A stretch of DNA of 39,753 nt from Flavobacteriaceae bacterium (GCA_025800395.1 JAOXRU010000080.1:1-39753), one strand, 5' to 3'. Positions 26,813-34,182 are shown, numbered from the stretch's first letter. The notes: generated by a model from the sequence alone, not told the origin. Translations and numbers: made by a program.

Positions 26813-27238
26813 CTAACTCAGTTTAATTTTAAAATGACGCTCTTTTTTTAAATCAAACTTAGCATCTTTCCATTTTGGCGGTCCCCAAACTGATGAGGCA
26901 TTATTTGACGTTCCTGTTCTCTCCTTTGGAATCCCCATAAAGTTGGTATCTAATTTGCCATTTTCGTTTTCATCATGATAAACGCCTATGGCATAAGTAC
27001 CTTCTGGCAAATTTTCAAAAACTACTATTGCTTGCCCATTTTCTACTTTCACCATTTGCTGTTTAAATCCCTTGTTCAGGAAATTTGTTTCAGAAGCATA
27101 AAGGCCTACCATCACTGTTCCTGTATCTGTTTTAAAATTGGATATTTCTACACGTACTTTTGCAGTACTAGTCTCTTGTGCCAGTAAACTAAAACTACTG
27201 AGAAGAATAAGAATTAAGATTTTTGCTATTTGTACCAT
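26813..27238 (-). CDS. DUF2141-family secreted protein
   Basis: This 141-residue protein has a signal peptide (ILILILLSSFSLLAQ) and a single DUF2141 beta-sandwich: KVRVEISNFKTDTGTVMVGLYAS, then FENLPEGTYAIGVYHDENENGKLDTNFMGIPKE, whose GVYHDENENGKLD loop is the family hallmark and resembles a calcium-binding loop. It is the first gene of the operon running to the LytTR regulator (26 bases before the TPR gene). In flavobacteria DUF2141 genes often stand beside LytTR systems. Role unknown. Confidence 0.88.
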   Translation of the reverse strand: MVQIAKILILILLSSFSLLAQETSTAKVRVEISNFKTDTGTVMVGLYASETNFLNKGFKQQMVKVENGQAIVVFENLPEGTYAIGVYHDENENGKLDTNFMGIPKERTGTSNNASSVWGPPKWKDAKFDLKKERHFKIKLS

Positions 27239-27620
27239 TTTGAATTGTTTTTAATTTCTGATACAAATTTGCGGCAAACGACAATTCTACAATAAAAATA
27301 TATACCGAATTGTAATTTTTATTTACCCAATTGTAAAAAAAGTAAAACCCTCTTGTATGTATTCGATATTGGTAAGCTTGGTAAACAGCCATATCTTGTA
27401 GAGAATAGCACAGGAATGAGTCGGAACGAACCTTTTGCCCCCCCACTTTGGCGCCAGTTCGCATAAAACTAAGCCTTTGAAAAAAAGATTCTCAATTAGC
27501 CATTGTAAAGACGAACATCGTTTTCGATATCTATTAGAAATCACCAAGTAAAAAAATGCATAAAAGTGTATTCTTGATATACGGAAAAAACTGAGCTCAC
27601 TAAGTGGAAGTAGAATATTT
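27239..27620. other. Gene-free stretch upstream of the DUF2141 operon
   Basis: No convincing coding sequence on either strand: the open frames here lack recognisable domains, have atypical composition and overlap one another. The part next to 27238 should hold the promoter of the LytS/LytTR operon, but I find no exact TAnnTTTG with a -33 partner. A C-run of eight at about 27440 is notable. The stretch ends at the inverted-repeat element. Confidence 0.5.
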
Positions 27621-28004
27621 AACGTGAGTTCGATATAAATTATCTTCACAGAAGCCTTATAAACAGTGAGATTTGGATTAAAAAGGCGCAGGTTAAACCA
27701 CAATACCATTTCTAGCTCAAAATTACCCCAATAAATAGCCCTTTTTTCCTTTCTATTTCAATAAATCCCGAATTACGCATTAGAACTTCGTTATGAGGAT
27801 GGTAAGTGCAATAAAAACTAGATATGGTATAATTCAATGCTTTTTGGACCAAAGATTGCTGTTTATAAGGCTTTCTATAGATTCATTTTGTCTTTCCTTA
27901 TGCGTCGTTGTGATCTTTTCGAGCTATAAACAGCCCTTCAAAGCCACGCCTAGCCTAAGAAAATCAAAATAAACTGTGTGCGTAAGTTATATCGAACTCA
28001 CGTT
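27621..28004. mobile_element. MITE-like element with 31-bp terminal inverted repeats, copy A
   Basis: This 384-bp non-coding element has ends (27621-27651 and 27974-28004) that are inverted repeats matching at 26 of 31 positions, the outer 18 exactly (AACGTGAGTTCGATATAA). ATTT flanks both sides and may be a 4-bp target duplication. A second inverted pair lies inside: AGAAGCCTTATAAACAG at 27650-27666 against a near-complement at 27859-27876. No transposase or open frame is present, so if mobile it depends on a transposase elsewhere. Related copies are at 36338 (left end only) and 39297-39530. Family not recognised. Confidence 0.75.
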
Positions 28005-28087
28005 ATTTAAAAAACGAAACTCGAATATAGAAAGCATATCCTTGTATCATATAGCCTTTACATGAAAGCTCGAGAATTGGGGTTTCT

Positions 28088-28519
28088 TTATTCAAACACC
28101 CTCAATGTGGTACCGTTTAGTTCGGTTTTGTATATTTTCAAGCTATTGCTAGTCACACTATTGGTTGGCGCTCCTTTGGTATCAAATTTTGCGCCGTGCA
28201 CCGAACAGCTAAAGTTGTTGTTTTGAAACACTATTTGATAATTTCCTCGATGCGCACATTCTCGAGTTGCAGCCACATAGTCTCCCTCTAAGGTACGCGC
28301 CACAACTACTTTATTCTCTTTGACCACAAACCCCCCAAGATTCTTAAGCGACTGATGCTCTGTGTCTTCTAAGTCTAGAGTGATATCTATTTTCCCATTG
28401 CCTGGATCTATCGGATCTTCTGGTATAACTTCATCCGTTTTACTGCAACTTACACAAGGAACCATCAGTGTAAAAACTGCACCAGCACCTAAGGTTTTTA
28501 GAAATTCTTTTCTATTCAT
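28088..28519 (-). CDS. Rieske [2Fe-2S] domain lipoprotein
   Basis: This 143-residue exported protein carries one Rieske fold. Cluster ligands are visible as C-A-H (ATRECAHRGN) and C-S-V-H (FSCSVHGAKFD), spaced as in the family. The N-terminus (MNRKEFLKTLGAGAVFTLMVPCVSC) is a signal sequence with a lipobox-like end; the NRKEF start is like Tat-type leaders but lacks the twin Arg. It is a single-domain protein, too small to be the cytochrome bc1 subunit, and no oxygenase or cytochrome gene is nearby. It may act as a periplasmic electron carrier. The partner is unknown. Confidence 0.88.
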   Translation of the reverse strand: MNRKEFLKTLGAGAVFTLMVPCVSCSKTDEVIPEDPIDPGNGKIDITLDLEDTEHQSLKNLGGFVVKENKVVVARTLEGDYVAATRECAHRGNYQIVFQNNNFSCSVHGAKFDTKGAPTNSVTSNSLKIYKTELNGTTLRVFE

Positions 28520-28617
28520 ATCTTGTGGTATATATAAATAATACGAAAAAAGTCGTGATTTAGTCTTCTACCAACATCCTTTTTTACCTATAATAAAAAC
28601 CATTTTCTTTCCTTGCA

Positions 28618-29793
28618 TCAGTATTCAAAAGTTCCAAACTCGCTCTCTATACGTAGTTTCGTCTCTTTGCTTGCTTCTACCCTACCTACTATTTGCGCAG
28701 CTACACCAAAACTTTCAGAAATCTTTATGACATCATCTGCGATCTCTGGAGAAACATAGAGTTCCATACGATGACCACAATTAAACACTTTATACATTTC
28801 TCTCCAGTCGGTATTGGATTGCTCTTGTATAAGTTTGAACAATGGCGGTATAGCAAACATATTGTTTTTGATAATATGCAGTCCTTCCACAAAATGTAAT
28901 ATTTTGGTCTGTGCTCCACCGCTACAATGTATCATTCCATGCAATTGTTGGGACTGATACTTGTCTAATATGGCTTTGATTATAGGCGCATAAGTTCTGG
29001 TAGGAGAAAGCACCAATTTACCAGCATCTATAGGGGTGTTTTCTATATTATCTGTAAGTTTTGTTTGTCCTGAATACACTAGATCTTCAGGTACCTTTGG
29101 GTCAAAGCTTTCTGGGTATTTTTTTGCCAAGTATTTCTCAAACACATCATGACGTGCAGAAGTAAGTCCATTACTACCCATTCCTCCATTGTATTCTGTT
29201 TCGTACGTTGCTTGCCCATAAGAAGCCAAGCCTACAATTACATCTCCTGCTTGTATATTGGCGTTATCAATAACTTTATCTCTACGTACTCTAGCTGTAA
29301 CTGTTGAATCTACTATAATGGTGCGCACCAAGTCCCCTACATCGGCAGTTTCTCCTCCTGTAGAATGGATTTCTACACCGTATTTCCGCAAATCATTAAG
29401 CAATTCTTCTGTCCCGTTTATTATAGCTGCAATTACTTCTCCTGGAATCAAATTTTTATTACGTCCTATGGTAGATGACAAAAGAATATTATCGGTAACT
29501 CCTACACATAACAAATCATCAATATTCATAATGAGTGCATCTTGTGCTATACCTTTCCAAACAGATAAGTCACCTGTTTCTTTCCAATACATATAAGCTA
29601 AGGACGATTTGGTTCCTGCGCCATCTGCATGCATTACCAAACAATAGCTATCGTCTCCGGTTAAATAATCTGGAACAATCTTACAAAAAGCCTTTGGGAA
29701 CAACCCTTTATCAATATTTTTAATGGCCTGGTGTACTTCTTCCTTAGAAGCAGAAACTCCTCTTTGGCTATAGCGTTCGTTATTGGCTGTCAT
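28618..29793 (-). CDS. purM: Phosphoribosylformylglycinamidine cyclo-ligase (AIR synthetase)
   Basis: This 391-residue enzyme of step five in purine synthesis closes the imidazole ring of AIR from FGAM and ATP. ATG 29793 gives MTANNERYSQRGVSASKEEV; an upstream in-frame extension to 29850 would run into the promoter and terminator region. PurM features include YCLVMHADGAGTKSSLAY, the glycine-rich DVGDLVRTIIVDSTVTAR, SYGQATYETEYNGGMGSNGLTSARHDV and IIHCSGGAQTKILHF-like stretches. It is somewhat longer than E. coli PurM (345) and belongs to the divergent Bacteroidota form. It lies between the Rieske gene and GSIII, each with separate promoters. Confidence 0.88.
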   Translation of the reverse strand: MTANNERYSQRGVSASKEEVHQAIKNIDKGLFPKAFCKIVPDYLTGDDSYCLVMHADGAGTKSSLAYMYWKETGDLSVWKGIAQDALIMNIDDLLCVGVTDNILLSSTIGRNKNLIPGEVIAAIINGTEELLNDLRKYGVEIHSTGGETADVGDLVRTIIVDSTVTARVRRDKVIDNANIQAGDVIVGLASYGQATYETEYNGGMGSNGLTSARHDVFEKYLAKKYPESFDPKVPEDLVYSGQTKLTDNIENTPIDAGKLVLSPTRTYAPIIKAILDKYQSQQLHGMIHCSGGAQTKILHFVEGLHIIKNNMFAIPPLFKLIQEQSNTDWREMYKVFNCGHRMELYVSPEIADDVIKISESFGVAAQIVGRVEASKETKLRIESEFGTFEY

Positions 29794-29810
29794 GCGTGTA
29801 TAATTTGAAG

Positions 29811-29841
29811 CAAAAATAACAGAAATAAGATGCAGGCACAA
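29811..29841 (-). promoter_or_regulatory. Promoter of purM (TTG-N20-TATTTTTG)
   Basis: On the minus strand TTG (29841-29839) is followed after 20 bases by TATTTTTG (29818-29811), a full match to the Bacteroidota consensus. The -33 TTG is the end of the T-run of the upstream terminator, so the two signals are fused. The start of transcription should be near 29804, giving a leader of about 10 bases. Confidence 0.72.
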
Positions 29842-29843
29842 AA

Positions 29844-29870
29844 AAAGCACGCCAAAAAATGGCGTGCTTT
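29844..29870 (-). terminator. Rho-independent terminator downstream of GSIII
   Basis: Stem AAAGCACGCCA (29844-29854) and TGGCGTGCTTT (29860-29870), 5-base loop. The T-run follows on the minus strand only, so it stops transcription coming from the GSIII gene before purM. Confidence 0.88.
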
Positions 29871-29884
29871 AGTTATAAACTAAA

Positions 29885-29929
29885 CAGAAGAAAATCTTCT
29901 GCATGCTTAGACTTAAAGACAAGTCTAAG
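29885..29929 (-). ncRNA. Two tandem hairpins in the 3' region of GSIII, possible 3'-UTR-derived RNA
   Basis: A 7-bp hairpin (29885-29901, CAGAAGA/TCTTCTG) and a perfect 9-bp hairpin (29906-29929, CTTAGACTT/AAGTCTAAG) stand between the GSIII stop and its terminator. Together with the terminator they form three hairpins in 86 bases, like a stable 3' UTR or a small RNA. No promoter of its own was found. Confidence 0.35.
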
Positions 29930-30091
29930 TACTTAATTGATTAATAGCAATACTAAAATATACCAAAGCTTGCACTTCACGAAAAAATCGTCATTATTCT
30001 AGAAGAAGTGTAACAATATTCGGTAAATCTCCCAATTTTCGATAAACAGCATCCTTTGTCCTTCGAAACAAATATATTGGACTCTACAAGC

Positions 30092-32278
30092 CTAATTGGT
30101 AAACAACAATTCTCTGTATTTGGCAAAAGGCCACATCTCATCTTTTACCAATTGTTCCAATTTATCAGACTGATAACGAATGGAGTCAAAATGTGATTTC
30201 ACTTTTTTGCAATAGGCCACTGCTCTTTTTTCTGCATCCACTATTTTGTTGGCTTTTTTGCGCTCTTCTATCATTTGATCTACTTCCGTTTTCATCACAC
30301 CTATGCGTTCGGAAATTTTTGTGATCACTTCTAGTTGAAATTCGCAATGCTCTTTAAATCCTGCTCCAAACACTTCCTTCATATTCGCACAGTTTTCCAA
30401 CAGTAAACTTTGATATTTCAAAGCCGCTGGTATAATATGATTGTAAGCTATATCGCCCAACACCCTTCCTTCAATTTGAATTTTCATGGTATATTCTTCG
30501 AGCTCTACTTCTTTGCGTGCTGCTAATTCTATAGCACTAAGCACCTTCATTTCTTCATACAAATCTATAGTACTTTGTTGGCTGTATACGGCAAATGCAG
30601 AAGGCGTGTCTATATTGTTACTTAAGCCCCTTTTTTTGGCTTCTTTCACCCAATTATCGCTATAACCATCTCCTTCAAATCTAATTTTCTTGGAAGATTT
30701 GATGTATTCGCGAAGCACATTAAAAATAGCTTCATCTTTTTTCAAACCTTTTTCATCAATTAGCTTATCTACTTGCTTTTTAAAATCGGTAAGTTGTTTG
30801 GCCACCATGGTATTGAGTACCGTCATTGGTTTGGCGCAATTGAGATCGGACCCAACTGCTCTAAACTCAAACTTATTTCCTGTAAAAGCAAAAGGTGATG
30901 TACGGTTTCTATCGGTATTATCTCTGAGAATCTCTGGAATTTTACCAACCACATTTAATTTTAGATCTGTTTTTTCCTCTGGAGACAGCTTACCTTCCGA
31001 CACCCCTTCCAATTCGTCTAAGACATGAGTGAGTTGCTCACCAATAAACACAGACATAATTGCTGGAGGTGCTTCATTGGCTCCCAAACGATGATCGTTT
31101 CCTGCCGAAGCTATAGAAGCACGCAACAACTCCTCATACTCGTGTACCGCCTTTATGGTGTTTATAAAGAAGGTTAAAAATTGTAGGTTGCGCATAGGCG
31201 TAGGACCTGGACTTAACAAATTCACTCCAGTATCGGTTGCCAAAGACCAATTGTTGTGCTTACCTGAGCCATTAATTCCTGCAAAGGGTTTTTCGTGAAA
31301 CAATACTTTAAAACCATGCTTGTCTGCTACTTTTTCCATTACATCCATTAGCAAGGAATTGTGATCTACGGCCAAATTGGCTTCTTCATACACAGGTGCC
31401 AATTCAAACTGATTTGGTGCGACCTCATTATGCCTAGTTTTTACAGGAATTCCCAATCGAAGCGATTGCTCTTCTATGTCTCGCATAAAACCCATAGCCC
31501 TAGAAGGAATAGAACCGAAATAATGATCATCTAATTGTTGGCCTTTTGCAGGCGAATGACCTATAAGTGTACGTCCGGTGATGAGCAGGTCTGGACGCGA
31601 TTTCACCAACTCCTTATCTATGAGAAAATACTCTTGCTCCCAACCGAGCGAAGCATTAACCTTTGATACGCTTTTATCAAAGTACTTTGCAACCGCAGTT
31701 GCCGATTCGTCTATAGCATGCAAAGCACGCAACAATGGCGTTTTGTTGTCTAAAGCCTCTCCTGTATAAGAAACAAATACAGTAGGAATACACAAGGTAG
31801 CTCCATATATAAAAGCTGGCGAAGTTGGATCCCATGCAGTATACCCTCTTGCTTCAAATGTATTTCGTATACCCCCAGACGGAAAACTAGAAGCGTCTGG
31901 CTCTTGTTGTACCAGTTGTTCTCCAGAAAATCGCTCCATTGCTCTCCCATTTTCTAAAGGCTCAAAAAAAGCATCATGCTTTTCTGCCGTAGTCCCTGTT
32001 AATGGCTGAAACCAATGTGTGTAATGGGTAGCTCTTTTACTTAAAGCCCAACCCTTCATAGCTTCTGCAATTTGATCGGCGGTTTTCCTATCAATTTTTG
32101 CGCCATGGTGTATGGCCTGCAGTACACTTTTGTAAGCATCCTTGGTGAGTGCCTGCTGCATGGCAGCTTCATTAAAAACATTCTCATGAAACAACTTCGA
32201 CCTGCTTTCCGTCGAAGAGGTTTCTTCACATACTTTAAATGCTTGCTCCAAAGCGCCAAAACGCAACCTTACAGACAT
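30092..32278 (-). CDS. glnN: Glutamine synthetase, type III
   Basis: This 728-residue enzyme makes glutamine from glutamate, ammonia and ATP as a large dodecamer of the GSIII family. Recognisable segments include LGWEQEYFLIDKELVKSRPDL (metal/Glu-binding), RHNEVAPNQFELAPVYEEAN (catalytic, type III specific), GFKVLFHEKPFAGINGSGKHNNWSLAT (ATP/ammonia site) and GNKFEFRAVGS (glutamate binding). Start ATG 32278 (MSVRLRFGALEQAF) fits the family better than an upstream in-frame possibility. The gene is divergent from the type II enzyme gene with 195 bases between starts and is followed by three hairpins including a terminator. Having both types suggests switching by nitrogen status, but no regulator gene is linked. 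Confidence 0.96.
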   Translation of the reverse strand: MSVRLRFGALEQAFKVCEETSSTESRSKLFHENVFNEAAMQQALTKDAYKSVLQAIHHGAKIDRKTADQIAEAMKGWALSKRATHYTHWFQPLTGTTAEKHDAFFEPLENGRAMERFSGEQLVQQEPDASSFPSGGIRNTFEARGYTAWDPTSPAFIYGATLCIPTVFVSYTGEALDNKTPLLRALHAIDESATAVAKYFDKSVSKVNASLGWEQEYFLIDKELVKSRPDLLITGRTLIGHSPAKGQQLDDHYFGSIPSRAMGFMRDIEEQSLRLGIPVKTRHNEVAPNQFELAPVYEEANLAVDHNSLLMDVMEKVADKHGFKVLFHEKPFAGINGSGKHNNWSLATDTGVNLLSPGPTPMRNLQFLTFFINTIKAVHEYEELLRASIASAGNDHRLGANEAPPAIMSVFIGEQLTHVLDELEGVSEGKLSPEEKTDLKLNVVGKIPEILRDNTDRNRTSPFAFTGNKFEFRAVGSDLNCAKPMTVLNTMVAKQLTDFKKQVDKLIDEKGLKKDEAIFNVLREYIKSSKKIRFEGDGYSDNWVKEAKKRGLSNNIDTPSAFAVYSQQSTIDLYEEMKVLSAIELAARKEVELEEYTMKIQIEGRVLGDIAYNHIIPAALKYQSLLLENCANMKEVFGAGFKEHCEFQLEVITKISERIGVMKTEVDQMIEERKKANKIVDAEKRAVAYCKKVKSHFDSIRYQSDKLEQLVKDEMWPFAKYRELLFTN

Positions 32279-32308
32279 ATATGTTCTCTTTTTGATATTA
32301 AAACTTAT

Positions 32309-32316
32309 CAAATTTA
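32309..32316 (-). promoter_or_regulatory. -7 promoter box (TAAATTTG) of the GSIII gene
   Basis: Exact TAnnTTTG match on the minus strand, 31 bases before the start codon. There is no TTG at -33; upstream is very AT-rich. A promoter lacking the -33 box may need an activator. Confidence 0.5.
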
Positions 32317-32416
32317 CAAATAATATCCAATAAATATGACTTTTTGATTAAATACCTCTTTTTTTTTAGGGGTTCGATAATTTTTATCCATATTCTAAGC
32401 TTTATGCCCTATTTTT

Positions 32417-32447
32417 TTGAGGGGTAAACACAAAATACATACATTTG
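32417..32447 (+). promoter_or_regulatory. Promoter of glnA (TTG-N20-TACATTTG)
   Basis: TTG at 32417-32419, the end of a T-run of seven, is followed after 20 bases by TACATTTG (32440-32447). Both boxes and spacing match the consensus. Transcription would start near 32454, 20 bases before the ATG. Confidence 0.78.
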
Positions 32448-32473
32448 CACTTTATAATCGTAATAACATTATC

Positions 32474-33484
32474 ATGAATAAGTCTAAATTAGAGTACATT
32501 TGGCTAGATGGACATCAGCCAACACAAGAATTGAGAAGTAAAACAAAGATCGTAGATGACTTCGATGGAAAATTATCCAGTTGTTCGCTTTGGTCTTTTG
32601 ATGGTAGTTCTACGGAACAAGCAGAAGGGAATTCTTCTGATTGCTTGTTGAAACCTGTGGCAATTTACCCAGATCCAGAACGTGCTCAAGGATTCTTGGT
32701 TATGTGTGAGGTTTTAGATGCTGAAGGCAATCCACACCCTTCCAATGCTCGTGCTAGTATAGATGATAATGATAATGATTTTTGGTTTGGTTTTGAACAA
32801 GAGTATTTCTTAATGGATACCGATACCGATTTACCATTAGGATTCCCACGTGGTGGATTCCCTGGACCACAGGGTAAATACTATTGCTCTGTTGGTGGTC
32901 GCTATACTTGGGGGCGAGATTTTGTAGAAGAACACATGGAACTTTGTATTGCAGCAGGAATTAATATAGAAGGAATTAACCAAGAAGTTGCTCCAGGTCA
33001 ATGGGAATTTCAATGCTTTGCTAAAGGTGCCAAAAAAGCTGGAGACGAAATATGGGTAGCACGTTACCTTCTTAATCGTCTTACTGAAAAATACAGCTAC
33101 TATATAGATTTACACCCGAAACCTATTAAAGGAGATTGGAATGGTTCTGGTATGCATGCGAACTTCTCTAACTCTACACTAAGAGAATGTGGCTCTAAAG
33201 AAACCTTCATGGCTATTTGTGAGGCATTCCGTCCGGTTACCAAAGAACATATAGATGTCTATGGTGCCTTTAACGATGAGCGTCTTACTGGATTGCACGA
33301 AACTGCATCTATAAAAGACTTTAGCTATGGAGTTTCTGACCGTGGTGCTTCTATTCGTATTCCTATTTTAGCTGTGGAAAATGGCTGGAAAGGTTACCTA
33401 GAAGATAGACGCCCTGCTTCAAATGGAGATCCGTACAAAATTGCCGCACGTATTATCAAAACCGTTAAAAATGCTAAAATCTAG
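32474..33484 (+). CDS. glnA: Glutamine synthetase, type II (eukaryote-like, beta-grasp)
   Basis: This 336-residue enzyme is of the short GSII type typical of eukaryotes and some bacteria. The N-terminal beta-Grasp region (LEYIWLDGHQPTQELRSKTK) precedes the catalytic domain with LWSFDGSSTEQAEG, FGFEQEYFLM (metal-binding Glu), EGINQEVAPGQWEFQ, GDWNGSGMHANFS (ATP site), LTGLHETASI and the C-terminal DRGASIRIPILAVENG ... LEDRRPASNGDPYKI. ATG 32474 is the normal start: the open frame extends upstream from 32417 but that is promoter. No adenylylation Tyr site as in GSI is expected. Strong promoter and terminator make it a single-gene unit; the divergent neighbour encodes the unrelated-in-length GSIII. 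Confidence 0.96.
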   Translation: MNKSKLEYIWLDGHQPTQELRSKTKIVDDFDGKLSSCSLWSFDGSSTEQAEGNSSDCLLKPVAIYPDPERAQGFLVMCEVLDAEGNPHPSNARASIDDNDNDFWFGFEQEYFLMDTDTDLPLGFPRGGFPGPQGKYYCSVGGRYTWGRDFVEEHMELCIAAGINIEGINQEVAPGQWEFQCFAKGAKKAGDEIWVARYLLNRLTEKYSYYIDLHPKPIKGDWNGSGMHANFSNSTLRECGSKETFMAICEAFRPVTKEHIDVYGAFNDERLTGLHETASIKDFSYGVSDRGASIRIPILAVENGWKGYLEDRRPASNGDPYKIAARIIKTVKNAKI

Positions 33485-33513
33485 TTTTTTTCTATAGTTA
33501 CTGAAGATAAAAG

Positions 33514-33542
33514 CCCGTTCTAATTTAGAGTGGGTTTTTTTT
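33514..33542 (+). terminator. Rho-independent terminator of glnA
   Basis: Stem of nine pairs (CCCGTTCTA with TAGAGTGGG, two G-U pairs), loop ATT, followed by eight Ts, 30 bases after the stop codon. Confidence 0.85.
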
Positions 33543-33664
33543 ATGACCTTTGCGCTTTTTTTATATTTCAAATGCCTCAAAAAACATGTTTGGAAATTGA
33601 AAGCAATTGAACAGGATTACTTCCATGATCCTGAATACCCCCCCCCTTTGCAAATACAAAGCTT

Positions 33665-33692
33665 GCAAAGACTTTGGTCTTTGCGCTTTTTT
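33665..33692 (+). terminator. Intrinsic terminator in repeat unit 1
   Basis: Perfect 8-bp stem GCAAAGAC/GTCTTTGC, TTTG loop, GC then six Ts. The same structure ends unit 2. Confidence 0.7.
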
Positions 33693-33790
33693 ATATTTCA
33701 AATGCCTCAAACATGTTTGGAAATTGAAAGCAATTGAACAGGATTACTTCCATGATCCTGAATAAACTCCCCTTTGCAAATACAAAGCTT

Positions 33791-33819
33791 GCAAAGACTT
33801 TGGTCTTTGCGCTTTTTTT
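33791..33819 (+). terminator. Intrinsic terminator in repeat unit 2
   Basis: Same 8-bp stem as in unit 1 with seven Ts, 126 bases downstream of it. Confidence 0.7.
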
Positions 33820-33867
33820 ATATTTCAAATGCCTCAAACATGTTTGGGCATTTGAAATATAAAAAAA
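33813..33867. repeat. Long perfect inverted repeat, 21-bp arms
   Basis: The arms are 33813-33833 and 33847-33867, exact reverse complements running from a T7 tract to an A7 tract. The 13-base loop contains the palindrome CAAACATGTTTG. The left arm is the start of the third tandem unit, so the right arm is an inverted partial copy of the same unit. It could act as a bidirectional terminator between glnA and tRNA-Arg. Confidence 0.85.
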
Positions 33868-33888
33868 ACTGCAACCTATCGGTTGCAG
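33861..33888 (-). terminator. Rho-independent terminator of tRNA-Arg
   Basis: Stem CTGCAACC (33869-33876) and GGTTGCAG (33881-33888) with a 4-base loop. On the minus strand eight Ts follow. It is 14 bases after the 3' end of the tRNA. Confidence 0.85.
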
Positions 33889-33902
33889 CTTTGCGCTTGT
33901 AG

Positions 33903-33976
33903 TGACCTCGGCAGGATTCAAACCTGCAACCTTCTGAGCCGTAATCAGATGCGCTATTCAGTTGCGCCACGAGGCC
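33903..33976 (-). tRNA. tRNA-Arg (anticodon ACG)
   Basis: 74 bases on the minus strand. The acceptor stem is GGCCTCG with CGAGGTC (one G-U), discriminator A, and no encoded CCA. The D-arm is GCGCAACTGAATAGCGC. The anticodon stem is TCTGA/TCAGA with loop TTACGGC, so anticodon ACG (read as ICG after deamination), decoding CGN arginine codons. The T-arm is GCAGG-TTTGAAT-CCTGC with the conserved TTCAA-like loop as TTGAA. No disruption by the adjacent repeats. Confidence 0.95.
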
Positions 33977-34182
33977 ATTTTTTTCAGGTTGTCTAGATAT
34001 TGTGTTCAACAATATGCCAAACGGGTGGCAAATATATCCCCTTTTTATTTCTATGCCAAAAAAATTGAATAAAAATTTTGCTTTTTTTTTCTACTTCCTC
34101 ATTAGCTATATTTTACATAAAAAAACTAGCGTAACTTTACATTTCCATGTATTTTTATAGACGAATTTAAAAGTAAACATCC

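Larger units (their letters stand above)
33548..33846 (+). repeat. Tandem repeat of a 126/131-bp hairpin-rich unit (2.3 copies)
   Basis: Unit 1 is 33548-33678, unit 2 is 33679-33804 and a third unit is cut after about 42 bases. The first two differ almost only in homopolymer lengths (T7/T6, A6/A3, a C9 run versus AAACTCCCC). Each unit contains several inverted repeats: CAAACATGTTTG, AATTG-AAAG-CAATT, CAGGAT...ATCCTG, CTTTGCAA...TTGCAAAG, and GCAAAGAC-TTTG-GTCTTTGC followed by Ts. No sensible reading frame spans it on either strand. It lies between the terminators of glnA and tRNA-Arg. Confidence 0.9.

Noticed and set aside
27239..27709. Minus-strand open frames upstream of the DUF2141 gene
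   Set aside because: They overlap the inverted-repeat element and one another, with no signal peptide, domain or protein-like conservation pattern.
33548..33846. CRISPR array
   Set aside because: Only 2.3 units with no variable spacers; the whole 126/131-bp unit repeats, and there are no cas genes.
33691..34012. Minus-strand open frames across the tandem repeats and tRNA
   Set aside because: They run through the tRNA and terminators, have no domain, and exist only because the repeat length keeps frames open.
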